Assembly (NCBI GenBank): GCA_902523185.1
Contig: CABYYJ010000004.1
Span: 1-64,000 of the forward strand
DNA: 64,000 nucleotides
Direction: 5' to 3'
Source of the DNA: an uncultured Pelagibacteraceae bacterium
GTDB lineage: Bacteria; Pseudomonadota; Alphaproteobacteria; Pelagibacterales; Pelagibacteraceae
Both the position numbers and the translations under genes were made by a program. Below, piece after piece: positions 19,019 to 32,999 of this stretch. Positions within the stretch are counted from its first letter, which is position 1. The number at the start of each line of letters is the position of its first letter. The notes under the pieces are model-generated. The model was not told the origin of the DNA. It ran no database searches and saw only the letters and a list, made by a program, of their open reading frames with translations.

Positions 19019-19893
19019 TGAGAGGCGTTAAATTTTTAGTTCCAGCAATAATTTTAATTGGTGTCGTAATTTTCCAATCTTTATTTATTGTGCAAGAAAT
19101 TAGCCAAGCAATTGTTCTTCAATTTGGTGATCCAAAAAAAATTGTTACTAAAGCTGGCTTAAATTTTAAACTACCTTTCATTCAAAACGTTGTCTATTTA
19201 GATAAAAGAATTTTAAATCTAGATAACGATCCGGAGGAGGTTATTGCTGCTGACCAAAAAAGATTGATTGTTGACGCTTTTGCAAGATTTAAAATTGTAG
19301 ATCCTTTAAAGTTTTATATTTCAGTTGGAAACGAAAGAGTAGCAAGATCTAGGTTGTCCACAATCATAAATTCTAGAATAAGAGGCGTGTTAGGTACACA
19401 AGAACTAGCAACATTATTATCTACAGACAGAGCAAGACAAATGCAGATAATCCAATCCCAAGTAAATGAGGAGGCAAAGAATTTTGGAATTAACATCGTT
19501 GATGTTCGAATAAAAAGAGCTGATTTACCTCCAGCAAATAGTGAAGCAATTTATAAAAGAATGCAAACTGAAAGAGAGAGAGAAGCTAAAGAATTTAGAG
19601 CACAAGGTGCTGAGATAGCCCAAAAAATTAGATCAACAGCAGATAAAGACGTTACTGTGATCTTAGCTGAAGCAAATAAGAAATCAGAAATTATGAAAGG
19701 TGAAGGTGATGGTCAAAGAAACAAAATTTTTGCCAATGCCTTTGGAAGAGATCCACAGTTTTTTGCTTTTTATAGAGCAATGCAAGCATATGAAAAAGCT
19801 CTAATTGGAGGCGAGACATCACTCGTTTTATCACCTGATAGTGAATTTTTTAAGTTTTTTGGCAAGTCTGTGAAGCCTGCTATAAAAAAGTAG
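19018..19893 (+). CDS. hflC: HflC, SPFH-domain partner of HflK
   Basis: A 291-residue partner of HflK. An N-terminal membrane helix (about 5-25) is followed by EISQAIVLQFGDPKKIVTKAGLNFKLPFIQNVVYLDKRIL, characteristic of HflC. The SPFH core continues to RIKRADLPPANSEAIYKRMQTEREREAKEFRAQG, then a coiled coil and a C-terminal FAFYRAMQAYEKAL helix conserved in HflC. Translationally coupled to hflK by a TAATG overlap. DUF2065 and degQ genes follow, the usual alphaproteobacterial membrane protein quality-control operon. Confidence 0.94.
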   Translation: MRGVKFLVPAIILIGVVIFQSLFIVQEISQAIVLQFGDPKKIVTKAGLNFKLPFIQNVVYLDKRILNLDNDPEEVIAADQKRLIVDAFARFKIVDPLKFYISVGNERVARSRLSTIINSRIRGVLGTQELATLLSTDRARQMQIIQSQVNEEAKNFGINIVDVRIKRADLPPANSEAIYKRMQTEREREAKEFRAQGAEIAQKIRSTADKDVTVILAEANKKSEIMKGEGDGQRNKIFANAFGRDPQFFAFYRAMQAYEKALIGGETSLVLSPDSEFFKFFGKSVKPAIKK

Positions 19894-19908
19894 GCATTTA
19901 ATATATTT

Positions 19909-20094
19909 GTGAATGAATTTATTATCGCAATCGGGTTGATTTTTTTTGTGGAAGGTCTGTTTTTAGCCATTTTCCCGTCAAGAATTAAAAGCATAATAGA
20001 ATTTATTAAAAATACTCCCGAGAATAAATTAAGAAGTCTAGGAATTATTTTTTTGATTATCGGTTTTTTAATAATTTGGTATATAAAAAGTTAG
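19909..20094 (+). CDS. DUF2065 family small membrane protein
   Basis: A 61-residue protein with two hydrophobic helices (about 3-20 and 42-58). It starts at GTG 19909 (MNEFIIAIGLIFFVEGLFLAIFP). The pattern of a first helix with FVEGL followed by a PENKLRSLGIIFLIIGFLIIW second helix matches DUF2065, commonly encoded between hflC and degP/degQ. It may be a small accessory subunit of the HflKC-FtsH or protease system, but this is known only by association. The degQ ATG directly abuts its TAG. Confidence 0.75.
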   Translation: MNEFIIAIGLIFFVEGLFLAIFPSRIKSIIEFIKNTPENKLRSLGIIFLIIGFLIIWYIKS

Positions 20095-21498
20095 ATGAAA
20101 TTAGTAAGCAAAATATTATTTTTTTTAATTGTAATTAATTATTCTTTTGCATATTCAAAACCTGTTCCAGATTCATTTGCAGATTTAGCAGATAAACTAA
20201 TTCCATCCGTTGTGAACATTTCTACAACTCAAATGGTTAGAACATCTACAAATCAATTTCCTTTTCAATTCCCTCCAGGATCACCATTTGGTGAAATGTT
20301 TAAAGATTTTGAAAGACCTACAGAGAGAAAAGCTTCTTCCCTAGGTTCAGGATTTATTATTGATACTAAAGGAACTGTTGTAACAAATAATCATGTAATC
20401 TCTGGAGCTGATGATATTTTAGTAAGGGTAGAAGATAAAGAATACAAAGCTAAAGTGGTTGGTGCAGATCCTTATATGGATATAGCAGTTTTAAAAATGG
20501 AAACTAAAGATCAATTTAAGCCAGTAAGCTTTGGTGACTCTGATAAAGCAAGGGTTGGAGATTGGGCTGTTGCGATCGGAAATCCTTTTGGTTTAGGAGG
20601 AACAGTAACTGCTGGAATTATATCTGCAAGAAACAGAGATATTAATCTTACAAGATACGACGATTTCATTCAAACCGATGCTTCTATAAATCAAGGTAAC
20701 TCAGGTGGACCTTTATTTAATTTAAAAGGAGAAGTAATTGGGATCAACACTGCAATTATTGCTCCGGGCCAATCTGGCTCAATAGGAATAGGATTTGCTA
20801 TACCAGCTAATGCAGCGTCCAACGTAATTAACCAACTAATAAAATTTGGAGAAACTAAAAGAGGTTGGTTAGGAGTTCGAATTCAAGAGGTTACAAAAGA
20901 AATAGCCGAGGTTGAAAAACTCAACAAACCTCAAGGCGCTTTGGTTGCTAGCGTAGGTGAAAATAGTCCCGCAGATAAAGCAGGAATAAAAGCAGGCGAT
21001 ATAATTTTAAATTTTGATGGAAAAAAAATTGATACGATGAGAACTCTACCAAAAGTCGTTGCCTCTACAGAGGTTGGAAAAAGTGTAGAGCTAAAAATTT
21101 GGAGAAACAAAAGACTTATATCTAAAAGATTAGTTCTTGGACGACTTGAATCTTCTGAAGAATTTAAAGATAAGAAAACAAAAACAGTAAAAAAAGTTGT
21201 AGATATTGATAAATTAAAAATAGCTGTAAGAGATATAAATAGCGAGGACATTACCTCTAGGAATTTAAATAAAAAAACTTCTGGTGTTGTAATTACAGAA
21301 ATTTCTAACAGAAGCCCGCTAAAAAATCTTTTGAGCGTAAATGATATAATAATTGAAGTTCAAAAGTCTCCAATAAAATCGACCTCAGATTTAAAAAAGT
21401 TAGTTGATAGTTTTTTTACAAAAGGTGAAAAAACATTACTATTAACAGTTATAGATAAAAACAATCAAAGACGTTACTTAGGCGTTAAAATAAATTAG
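20095..21498 (+). CDS. degQ: DegP/DegQ-type periplasmic serine protease
   Basis: A 467-residue HtrA-family protease-chaperone with a signal peptide (about 1-19). The trypsin-like domain carries the triad H100 (TNNHVISGAD), D129 (YMDIAVLKM) and S203 (GNSGGPLFN). A first PDZ domain follows (about 240-340, GWLGVRIQEVTKEIAE) and a second divergent PDZ domain (about 360-465, GVVITEISNRSPL). The architecture is that of DegP/DegQ (Do family). It degrades or refolds misfolded envelope proteins, and its neighbours hflK and hflC handle membrane protein turnover, so the operon is a quality-control unit. Confidence 0.93.
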   Translation: MKLVSKILFFLIVINYSFAYSKPVPDSFADLADKLIPSVVNISTTQMVRTSTNQFPFQFPPGSPFGEMFKDFERPTERKASSLGSGFIIDTKGTVVTNNHVISGADDILVRVEDKEYKAKVVGADPYMDIAVLKMETKDQFKPVSFGDSDKARVGDWAVAIGNPFGLGGTVTAGIISARNRDINLTRYDDFIQTDASINQGNSGGPLFNLKGEVIGINTAIIAPGQSGSIGIGFAIPANAASNVINQLIKFGETKRGWLGVRIQEVTKEIAEVEKLNKPQGALVASVGENSPADKAGIKAGDIILNFDGKKIDTMRTLPKVVASTEVGKSVELKIWRNKRLISKRLVLGRLESSEEFKDKKTKTVKKVVDIDKLKIAVRDINSEDITSRNLNKKTSGVVITEISNRSPLKNLLSVNDIIIEVQKSPIKSTSDLKKLVDSFFTKGEKTLLLTVIDKNNQRRYLGVKIN

Positions 21499-21500
21499 TT

Positions 21501-22418
21501 TTGCTCAAAAAGTTAATACTCTTAGCAGGACCAACAGCTTCAGGAAAATCAAATTTAGCAATTAAATTAGCAGAAAAAATAAATGGTGAAATTATTAATG
21601 CAGATAGTATGCAAGTTTTTAAAGAATTTTCTATTTTATCTTCAAGACCAACTTTAGTTCAAACTACAAAAATTCAACACCATCTTTATGGAATTATTTC
21701 AGTCAAAAAACATTTTTCAGCTGGCGATTGGTTAAAAGAATTAAAAAAAAAGATTAATATTTGTAAAAAAAAAAAGAAAGTGCCAATAATTGTTGGAGGT
21801 ACTGGGCTTTACTTTAAAATAATTACAAAGGGCATAAGTAAAATACCTGACATCGATACCAAAACCAGAAATAAAGTAAGAAACTTATTTAGAAAACTTG
21901 GTTATAAAAAATTTTATCATCAACTGCTCAAACTTGATCCAAAAATTAAAGGAAGAATACTTCGAACAGACTCTCAAAGACTACAAAGAGCGTATGAAGT
22001 AAAACTTAAGACAAAAAAATCATTATATGATTGGTTTGTAAATACTAAATCTGATTTTTCGGATTTTGAAATAAAAAAAATTTTTATCGATATGCCTAGA
22101 GAGATATTACTTAAAAAAATCTCTCTTAGAACAGAAGAAATGTTTAAGAAAAAATGTATTAATGAAGTCAAAAGATTTAATGCTTTAAAAATAAACAAAA
22201 CTTTATCAGCCAATAAACTTATAGGCGTGAAGGAAATTAATGATTTTTTGAGCAAATCTATCTCTTTAGAGCAGTGCAAAGAACTTATAAATATAAAGAC
22301 AAGACAATACGCAAAAAGACAAAATACTTGGGCCAGAGGTCATATGAAGAATTGGAATAAGCTATATTCGAAAAATTTCTCAAATCTTTTAAAAAAATCA
22401 TTAAAAGTTGTAAGCTAA
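21501..22418 (+). CDS. miaA: tRNA dimethylallyltransferase
   Basis: MiaA transfers a dimethylallyl group to A37 of tRNAs reading codons that start with U. The 305-residue protein starts at TTG 21501 (two bases after the degQ stop) and shows the P-loop LAGPTASGKSNLAI, the DSMQVFKEFSILSSRPT segment, HLYGIISVKKHFSAGDW, and VGGTGLYFKIITKGI. A C-terminal RQYAKRQNTWARG is the tRNA-binding signature. No ATG exists near the N-terminal motif, so TTG is well supported. It is the last gene of the hflK run; the ilvB promoter begins just after its stop. Confidence 0.94.
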   Translation: MLKKLILLAGPTASGKSNLAIKLAEKINGEIINADSMQVFKEFSILSSRPTLVQTTKIQHHLYGIISVKKHFSAGDWLKELKKKINICKKKKKVPIIVGGTGLYFKIITKGISKIPDIDTKTRNKVRNLFRKLGYKKFYHQLLKLDPKIKGRILRTDSQRLQRAYEVKLKTKKSLYDWFVNTKSDFSDFEIKKIFIDMPREILLKKISLRTEEMFKKKCINEVKRFNALKINKTLSANKLIGVKEINDFLSKSISLEQCKELINIKTRQYAKRQNTWARGHMKNWNKLYSKNFSNLLKKSLKVVS

Positions 22419-22421
22419 AAC

Positions 22422-22449
22422 TTGACGCAACTCATTTCTAGGCTAGATT
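22422..22449 (+). promoter_or_regulatory. ilvB promoter, apparently leaderless
   Basis: TTGACG (22422-22427) and TAGATT (22444-22449) are spaced by 16 bases. The -10 box ends 6 nt before ATG 22456, so transcription should start at or next to the start codon. There is no Shine-Dalgarno and no room for an attenuator or leader peptide, unlike the classical ilv operons of enteric bacteria. Confidence 0.6.
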
Positions 22450-22455
22450 GTATAT

Positions 22456-24221
22456 ATGCCAAAATTATTGAGTGGAGCAGAAATTGTATTTAAAGCACTG
22501 GAGGATCAAAAGGTAGAATATATTTTTGGTTATCCTGGTGGTGCGGTGTTACCAATTTATGATGAACTAAAAAATCATAAATCAATAAAACATATTTTAG
22601 CCAGGCACGAGCAAGGTGCAGGACATTCAGCAGAGGGATACGCAAGGTCAAGTGGAAAGCCAGGAGTTTTATTAGTTACATCAGGACCTGGTGCTACAAA
22701 TGCAGTAACAGCTCTTACAGATGCTTACATGGACTCTATCCCATTAGTTTGTATTTCTGGACAAGTACCAACACACTTGATTGGTACTGACGCATTTCAA
22801 GAGTGTGATACAACTGGAATTACAAGACCATGTACAAAACATAATTGGTTAGTAAAAGATGTAAACGATCTTTCTAAAATTTTACACTTAGCTTTTGAAG
22901 TCGCTACTACTGGTAGACCTGGTCCAGTCTTAGTTGATATTCCAAAAGATATACAATTTAAAAAAGGTAAATATAAATTTTTTAAAAATACTTTAAGAAA
23001 AAAACTTAATGGAAAAGCAACTCATAAAATATCTAATTCCGAATTAGATAAATTTATACATCTTATTAAAAAATCTTCTAAGCCTATTTTTTATACAGGA
23101 GGCGGAGTTATTAACTCTGGACCCGAAGCCAGTAAATATTTAAGAGAACTAGTTTCATTAACTGGTTTTCCAATTACTTCTACATTGCAAGGACTTGGAG
23201 CCTATCCTGGGGATGATCCACAATTTTTAGGCATGCTTGGTATGCATGGAACTTATGAAGCAAACAATGCGATGCATGATTGTGACTTAATGATAAATAT
23301 TGGAGCAAGGTTCGATGATAGAATTACAGGTAAAGTGGACGAATTTTCACCTGGCTCAAAAAAAATTCATGTAGATATTGATCCGTCCTCAATCGGAAAA
23401 AATATAAAAGTTGATCTTGCAATCATTAGCGATGTCACTGAACTGTTAAAATCTTTAATTAAAAGATTTAAAGAGAAAAATAAGAACTTTTTGAGCTCTA
23501 ATAAACAAAAAACGTCAAAATGGTGGGAACAAATTGAGAAGTGGAGAGAAAAAAAATCTTTAAACTTCATTAATAGTGATAAGATTATCAAACCTCAACA
23601 TGCAGTACAAAGATTGTATGAGTTAACAAAAAATCAAGATACTTTTATTACTACTGAGGTAGGCCAGCATCAAATGTGGGCAGCCCAACATTATAAGTTT
23701 AATAAGCCTAATAGATGGATGACATCTGGAGGCTTAGGGACAATGGGGTATGGGCTTCCAGCTGCAATCGGTGTTCAAATTGCAAATCCTGGAAAGTTAG
23801 TTGTTGACATTGCAGGAGAAGCATCCGTTTTGATGACAATGCAAGAAATGTCTACTGCTGTGCAATACAGACTACCAATTAAAATATTTATTTTAAATAA
23901 TGAATACATGGGAATGGTCAGACAATGGCAAGAGCTTTTACATGAAAAGAATTATTCTGAAAGCTACACAGCTGCTTTACCAGACTTTGTTAAACTTGCA
24001 GAGTCTTATGGTTGTGTTGGTATTAGAGCGAAAACACCAAGTGAGTTAGATAAAAAGATTAAAGAAATGATTAGTATTGATAGGCCGGTGATATTTGACT
24101 GTGTGGTTGATAAAGCAGAAAATTGTTTTCCAATGATACCTTCAGGTAAACCACATAATCAGATGATTTTAGGACCTGAAGAAGAAGAAGAAATTTCTGA
24201 TGAAGGGAAAGTTTTAGTTTA

Positions 24222-24222
<1 letters not shown>
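22456..24222 (+). CDS. ilvB: Acetolactate synthase, catalytic subunit
   Basis: A TPP- and FAD-dependent enzyme making 2-acetolactate or 2-aceto-2-hydroxybutyrate, first step of branched-chain amino acid synthesis. The 588-residue protein has the three TPP-enzyme domains: the N-terminal Pyr domain with catalytic Glu in ARHEQGAGHSAEGYAR, the FAD-binding middle domain with LGMLGMHGTYEANNAMHDCDL, and the PP domain. The Mg-TPP motif reads DIAGEASVLMTMQE...NNEYMGMVRQW: the usual Gly-Asp of GDG is Gly-Glu here, a conservative change that could still bind Mg. Its stop overlaps the ilvN start by one base. Confidence 0.95.
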
Positions 24223-25792
<1,570 letters not shown>

Positions 25793-25889
25793 CCCAATCT
25801 GAGTCCAAAACACTAACTTGAACTACATAATTATTTGCAAATTCTAGCTTTGATTGTAATATAAGTAGCTTTGAATTTTTATAAAGTTT

Positions 25890-28497
<2,608 letters not shown>

Positions 28498-28517
28498 TTT
28501 ATCTGATTAATGATTAA

Positions 28518-29363
28518 ATGTCAGTTAGTAGAGATGATTTTAGTATAGCTTTTCGTTCTGCTCTTTTACAAAGAGGAGCAAGTCAAAAATTTTCTGTTCT
28601 ATCTTTAATTTTTTTAGCGTTAATAATTTTTTTTTTAGATGTTTACGGTACCAAGTTTACTAGTCCTGTTCGAGGTTTCTTGAACGATGTTATTTATCGA
28701 ATTTCATACTTATCCTCAACACCTACAAGATATTTTCCTAAAGCGACTAGTAATATTTCTAGTTTTTTAAATGTTAGAGAGGAAAATAAGAGACTTAAAG
28801 AAACTATCGAAAAATATAAATCACTAGAATTAAATGTAGAATATTTATCAAATCAAAATCAAGATCTTCAAAAAATTTTAGAGACCGAGTATTTTAATAA
28901 AAATTTAAATAATATTGTTCTTGCAAAAGTTTTAGTTGATAAGAATAGTCCTTTTTTAAAATCAATAATAATTAATAAAGGAACTAGTACTGGTATTCTG
29001 AAAGGTATGCCTGTGACATTAAATAATTACCTTGTGGGTAGGATTGTAGAGACAAATTACTTATCATCGAGAGTTTTATTATTAAATGATCTTAACAGCA
29101 GAATTCCTGTAACCTTGGGCGAGGGAGCTCAAGCAATATTATCAGGAAGCGGTCTTGATAAGCCAATTCTAGAGTATTTACCCGATGATTATTCAATAGC
29201 AAAGGAAATTAATGTTTTTGCATCTGGGAAAGACGGAATATTTTCTCCTGGAACACCTATAGGAAAAACAAATATAAATGGAGAGGTTGATTTATTTGTA
29301 GATCCTAATCAACTTTCTTTTGTAACAGTAAATTTAATCAGTCAACAAAAAGGAAATCTATAA
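28518..29363 (+). CDS. mreC: Cell-shape protein MreC
   Basis: A 281-residue periplasmic scaffold of the elongasome that binds PBP2. A short cytoplasmic N-terminus is followed by one membrane helix (about 25-43), then a coiled coil with REENKRLKETIEKYKSLELNVEYL (about 95-120). The paired beta-barrel domains contain AKVLVDKNSPFLKSIIINKGTSTGILKGMPV and VLLLNDLNSRIPV, the most conserved MreC regions. Its stop overlaps the mreD start by one base. Confidence 0.92.
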   Translation: MSVSRDDFSIAFRSALLQRGASQKFSVLSLIFLALIIFFLDVYGTKFTSPVRGFLNDVIYRISYLSSTPTRYFPKATSNISSFLNVREENKRLKETIEKYKSLELNVEYLSNQNQDLQKILETEYFNKNLNNIVLAKVLVDKNSPFLKSIIINKGTSTGILKGMPVTLNNYLVGRIVETNYLSSRVLLLNDLNSRIPVTLGEGAQAILSGSGLDKPILEYLPDDYSIAKEINVFASGKDGIFSPGTPIGKTNINGEVDLFVDPNQLSFVTVNLISQQKGNL

Positions 29364-29875
29364 TGGCTAAAGTCTCATTTTTGAATAAGATTTATAATGC
29401 GGGTCCTTTAATACTTTTATATTATCTTTGTATAAGTGAGGTAGACACAAATCTCGAAAAAATCTTTGAAATATTTACTCTTAATTTTCAAATTATTTTA
29501 ATTTACTTCTGGATTTTAAAAAGACCAGAAATCATGGCGAATGGGCATATTTTTTTAGCAGGTTTAATTAATGACGTGGTCATGGGTTTCCCGCTTGGTA
29601 TTAGCTCTTTGTCATATTTGATAATCATTTTTGTTGGCACTTATGTAAGAAATAAAAGTGTTAATACCACAATAGCTTCAGACTGGTTTACTTTTCTAGT
29701 AGCGATGATTTTTTCAAACTTATTATTTTTCTCTCTTCTAAACAATTTTTCTGACTTATCTTTCGCATTTTCTAAGATAGGATATAACATGTTTTTCACA
29801 ATATTTACTTTCCCTATATTTTGGCTTTTATTTAATATTTATCAAATAAGTTTACTAGGTAACCGAGATGTTTAA
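29363..29875 (+). CDS. mreD: Cell-shape membrane protein MreD
   Basis: A 170-residue integral membrane protein with five or six hydrophobic helices, the elongasome component encoded after mreC. The sequence is poorly conserved, as usual in the family, but ANGHIFLAGLINDVVMGFPLGISSLSYLI matches the MreD pattern of a Gly-rich segment with Asp followed by Pro-Leu-Gly. Position between mreC and mrdA, with a 1-base overlap upstream and an 8-base overlap downstream, supports the call. Confidence 0.87.
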   Translation: MAKVSFLNKIYNAGPLILLYYLCISEVDTNLEKIFEIFTLNFQIILIYFWILKRPEIMANGHIFLAGLINDVVMGFPLGISSLSYLIIIFVGTYVRNKSVNTTIASDWFTFLVAMIFSNLLFFSLLNNFSDLSFAFSKIGYNMFFTIFTFPIFWLLFNIYQISLLGNRDV

Positions 29876-31802
29876 CCCATCTTCAGGAAATACAGTAATT
29901 AAATCTAAACTAATAAGTAGAAGAATGTTTTTACTTTCTGCAGCAAAAGCTCTTGTGATGGTTGGTATAATTGGCCGATTAGTTACACTTCAGATAAATG
30001 AGAGAAGCAAATATAAAACCTTATCTGATAAAAATAGATTTAGAGAGTGGAAACTTGCTCCTGAAAGGGGGGTTATAAAAGATTTTTTTGGCAAAGAAAT
30101 TGCTTCTAATGAGCAAGTATATCAAGTTCATCTTATTCCAGAAAACACCAAAGATATTGATAGACTTTTTGTGCGTTTGAAAACAATTTTAAATATTAAC
30201 GATAAAAAGCTATTTTTTCTAAAAAAAATAATCAATAAACAAAAACCTTGGGAACCAATTATTGTTTCAGACAATATTACTTGGTCAGAATTTTCTAGAT
30301 TAAATCTTTTTTTACATGAGTTAGAGGGCGTTAAACCTATTGTTTCAGTTGCAAGAATGTATCCAGACAATTCCTCTGCTCACATACTTGGGTATGTCTC
30401 TCAAGTAAGCTCGAAAGATTTACAAACTAAGAAGTATTTGAAGGACAAGCATGTTCCTGGAATGAGTGTTGGAAAAACTGGATTAGAGAGAAAATTAGAT
30501 GAGCAGATTATTGGAGAAGTTGGATTTCAAAGGTACGAGGTTAATGCTTTTGGAAAAAGAATTAAGCAAATACAAGTTAATCAAGGTAAGGCAGGTAAAA
30601 GTTTTAAAACTACCTTAGATTTTGAAGTACAAAAATTCTCTAGCGAGCTTCTAAAAGACAAAGCCGGATCTGTTTGTGTGATGGATATTTATAATGGAGA
30701 TATAGTATCTTTGGTCTCTTCTCCAACATTTGAAGCTAATCAATTTGTGCATGGTTTAGATAAAAAGTATTGGAAAAGTTTAATTAAAAATGAGATGAGG
30801 CCTTTGACCAATAAAGCTTTATCAGGTTTATATCCTCCTGGTTCAACAATTAAAACTTTAGTAGCGCTAAGCGCATTAGAAAATAAAGTTATAAGACCAT
30901 TAGATACTTTTAAATGCACAGGAAAAATTGAACTTTATGGAGAAAAATTTCACTGTTGGGAGAAAGATGGCCATGGAATAGTAAACTTAAGAAAAGGAAT
31001 ACAAAGATCTTGTGACGTATACTTTTATGAAGTTGCAAGAAAATTAGGTGTCGATCGTTTGTCTGAGACTGCAAAAAAATTTGGTTTAGGTAAAAAAGTA
31101 TTGAATGGGTTTATTGAAGAAAAAGCAGGAGTAGTCCCAAATACTAGTTGGAAGCAAAAGTATATAGGTCAAAATTGGTATCTAGGTGAAACTTTACATT
31201 CAGGTATTGGACAAGGGTATTTTCAAAGTACTCCACTTCAACTATGTTTAATGACAGCTCAAATCGCTAATGGGGGATATAAAATCGAGCCCAGAATTAT
31301 TTTTGATAAAAAAAATAATAATTTGAGGGATTATTTAAAATATAAAAATAATAATCCTAATGATCCTTTACCTACCGACTTACTCGTTTCAAATTTTGAT
31401 TTGAAACCTTTGTTCAAAAATCAAGAACATATTAATCTTATTAAAGATGCAATGTATTCTTCATCTAATGAACCAGGGGGCACTTCTTATAGACATAGAT
31501 GGGAGAATAAAAAATTCACTTTTGCTGGAAAGACTGGATCCTCACAAATTAAAAAATTTACCGAAGCTCAACGTGAAGCCGAGGTAAAACAAGAAAGCCT
31601 ACCTTACAAAGATAGAGACCACGCTTTATTTGTTGCTTTTGCACCCTATCAAAATCCCAAATATGCAATTAGTGTTTTGATTGAACATGGTGGATCGGGA
31701 GGTAAAACTGCTGCACCAATAGCAAAAAAAGTGATCAAAAAAGTCTTAGAGCGACATGATTTAAGAAAAGCAGCTACTGGTACTTTAGGAGAAAATGTTT
31801 AA
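29868..31802 (+). CDS. mrdA: Penicillin-binding protein 2 (elongation transpeptidase)
   Basis: A 644-residue class B PBP that cross-links peptidoglycan during elongation. It has one N-terminal membrane helix, a pedestal domain beginning DKNRFREWKLAPERGVIKDFFGKEIA, and the transpeptidase domain with the SxxK nucleophile in GLYPPGSTIKTLVAL, the SxN-position motif QRSCDVYFYEVARKLG (SCD, as usual in PBP2), and KTG in FAGKTGSSQIKKF. A C-terminal HALFVAFAPYQNPKYAISVLIEHGG segment is typical. It overlaps mreD and rodA, so it is translated from one polycistronic message with its glycosyltransferase partner RodA. Confidence 0.95.
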   Translation: MFNPSSGNTVIKSKLISRRMFLLSAAKALVMVGIIGRLVTLQINERSKYKTLSDKNRFREWKLAPERGVIKDFFGKEIASNEQVYQVHLIPENTKDIDRLFVRLKTILNINDKKLFFLKKIINKQKPWEPIIVSDNITWSEFSRLNLFLHELEGVKPIVSVARMYPDNSSAHILGYVSQVSSKDLQTKKYLKDKHVPGMSVGKTGLERKLDEQIIGEVGFQRYEVNAFGKRIKQIQVNQGKAGKSFKTTLDFEVQKFSSELLKDKAGSVCVMDIYNGDIVSLVSSPTFEANQFVHGLDKKYWKSLIKNEMRPLTNKALSGLYPPGSTIKTLVALSALENKVIRPLDTFKCTGKIELYGEKFHCWEKDGHGIVNLRKGIQRSCDVYFYEVARKLGVDRLSETAKKFGLGKKVLNGFIEEKAGVVPNTSWKQKYIGQNWYLGETLHSGIGQGYFQSTPLQLCLMTAQIANGGYKIEPRIIFDKKNNNLRDYLKYKNNNPNDPLPTDLLVSNFDLKPLFKNQEHINLIKDAMYSSSNEPGGTSYRHRWENKKFTFAGKTGSSQIKKFTEAQREAEVKQESLPYKDRDHALFVAFAPYQNPKYAISVLIEHGGSGGKTAAPIAKKVIKKVLERHDLRKAATGTLGENV

Positions 31803-32926
31803 TGTTTAAGGCAAGATCAATTCAATCGTCACTTAGCTTAAAAGATAAAATATTATCAATTGATTATATTTTAGTTTGTTCGATATTTATACTTGGCCTA
31901 ATAAGTATAATAGCAATGTACTCAACAGATGGTGGAGAATTTAAGTACCATACCAACAGTCATATATTAAGGTTTTTTGTTTTCTTCGGAATGTTTTTAA
32001 CTCTCTCTTTTATTCAAATAAGATTTTGGCATAGCCAAAGCTACTTAATTTATGTTTTGTTTTTTATATTGTTATTAGGCGTCAAGTATTTTGGACTTAC
32101 CTCTTCAGGATCCAAAAGATGGCTGGATCTATATTTCATGAACTTACAACCATCTGAATTGATGAAAATTGGCTTAATTTTATTTTTGGCTAAATATTAT
32201 CATAGGATTTCTATAGAAAATATTAATCAATTAAGGTTTTTATTTTTACCAATTGTAGTTTTGATTGCGCCAATTATATTAGTAGCAACTCAACCTGATC
32301 TTGGAACGGCATTATTAATAGCAGCAGGCGGGTTAACTGTAGCATGGTTGGCTGGTGTAAGAGTTAAATTCTTTGCTTACTCAGGCTTAGCTTTTATTAG
32401 TTTACTTCCGATAGCTATTTCTTTTTTAAAGCCTTATCAAAAATCAAGAATTCTTACATTTTTAAATCCTGAGAGAGATCCTCTAGGAGCTGGTTATCAA
32501 ATTATTCAATCTAAGATAGCAATAGGATCTGGAGGATTATTTGGTAAAGGATTTCTTCAAGGGTCTCAAAGTTATTTAGATTATTTACCTGAAAAACATA
32601 CAGATTTCATTTTTACTTTATTTTCTGAGGAATTTGGTTTTTTTGGATCTTTATTTATTTTGTTTTTATATGCAATAATTGTTTGGCGAATAATTAGAAT
32701 TGGAAATCAAACTAGGAGCAATTTTGGAAAACTGTATTGTTTCAGTTTTGGAACAGCCTTCTTTTTATATGTAGTCGTTAATATGATGATGGTTTTAGGA
32801 TTATTACCAATTGTAGGATCCCCACTTCCAATAATGTCCTACGGGGGATCATCAATGATGGCAATTATGATGGGATTAGGCATCGTTATGTCCTGTAAAG
32901 TTTATAAAGATACCCCTGTCAATTAA
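31802..32926 (+). CDS. rodA: Peptidoglycan glycosyltransferase RodA
   Basis: A 374-residue SEDS-family polymerase that pairs with PBP2. It has about ten membrane helices. SEDS signatures are SSGSKRWLDLYFMNLQPSELMKIGLILFLAKY, the catalytic Asp in TQPDLGTALLIAAGGLTVAWLAG, the NPERDPLGAGYQIIQSKIAIGSGGLFGKG segment, LPEKHTDFIFTLFSEEFGF, and the terminal GSPLPIMSYGGSSMMAIMMGLG. Its start overlaps the mrdA stop by one base. It ends the rod-shape operon. Confidence 0.95.
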   Translation: MFKARSIQSSLSLKDKILSIDYILVCSIFILGLISIIAMYSTDGGEFKYHTNSHILRFFVFFGMFLTLSFIQIRFWHSQSYLIYVLFFILLLGVKYFGLTSSGSKRWLDLYFMNLQPSELMKIGLILFLAKYYHRISIENINQLRFLFLPIVVLIAPIILVATQPDLGTALLIAAGGLTVAWLAGVRVKFFAYSGLAFISLLPIAISFLKPYQKSRILTFLNPERDPLGAGYQIIQSKIAIGSGGLFGKGFLQGSQSYLDYLPEKHTDFIFTLFSEEFGFFGSLFILFLYAIIVWRIIRIGNQTRSNFGKLYCFSFGTAFFLYVVVNMMMVLGLLPIVGSPLPIMSYGGSSMMAIMMGLGIVMSCKVYKDTPVN

Positions 32927-32999
32927 CAAATTAAAACCTATTTTGGTCAAATTTGCTTTTAATATTAACTTGTATATTGTGAAAAAGGATGATTAGTTT

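Noticed and set aside
25793-25889. Amino-acid attenuator or riboswitch before leuA
   Set aside because: The 97-base gap has no leader peptide with Leu codons and no terminator-antiterminator pair.
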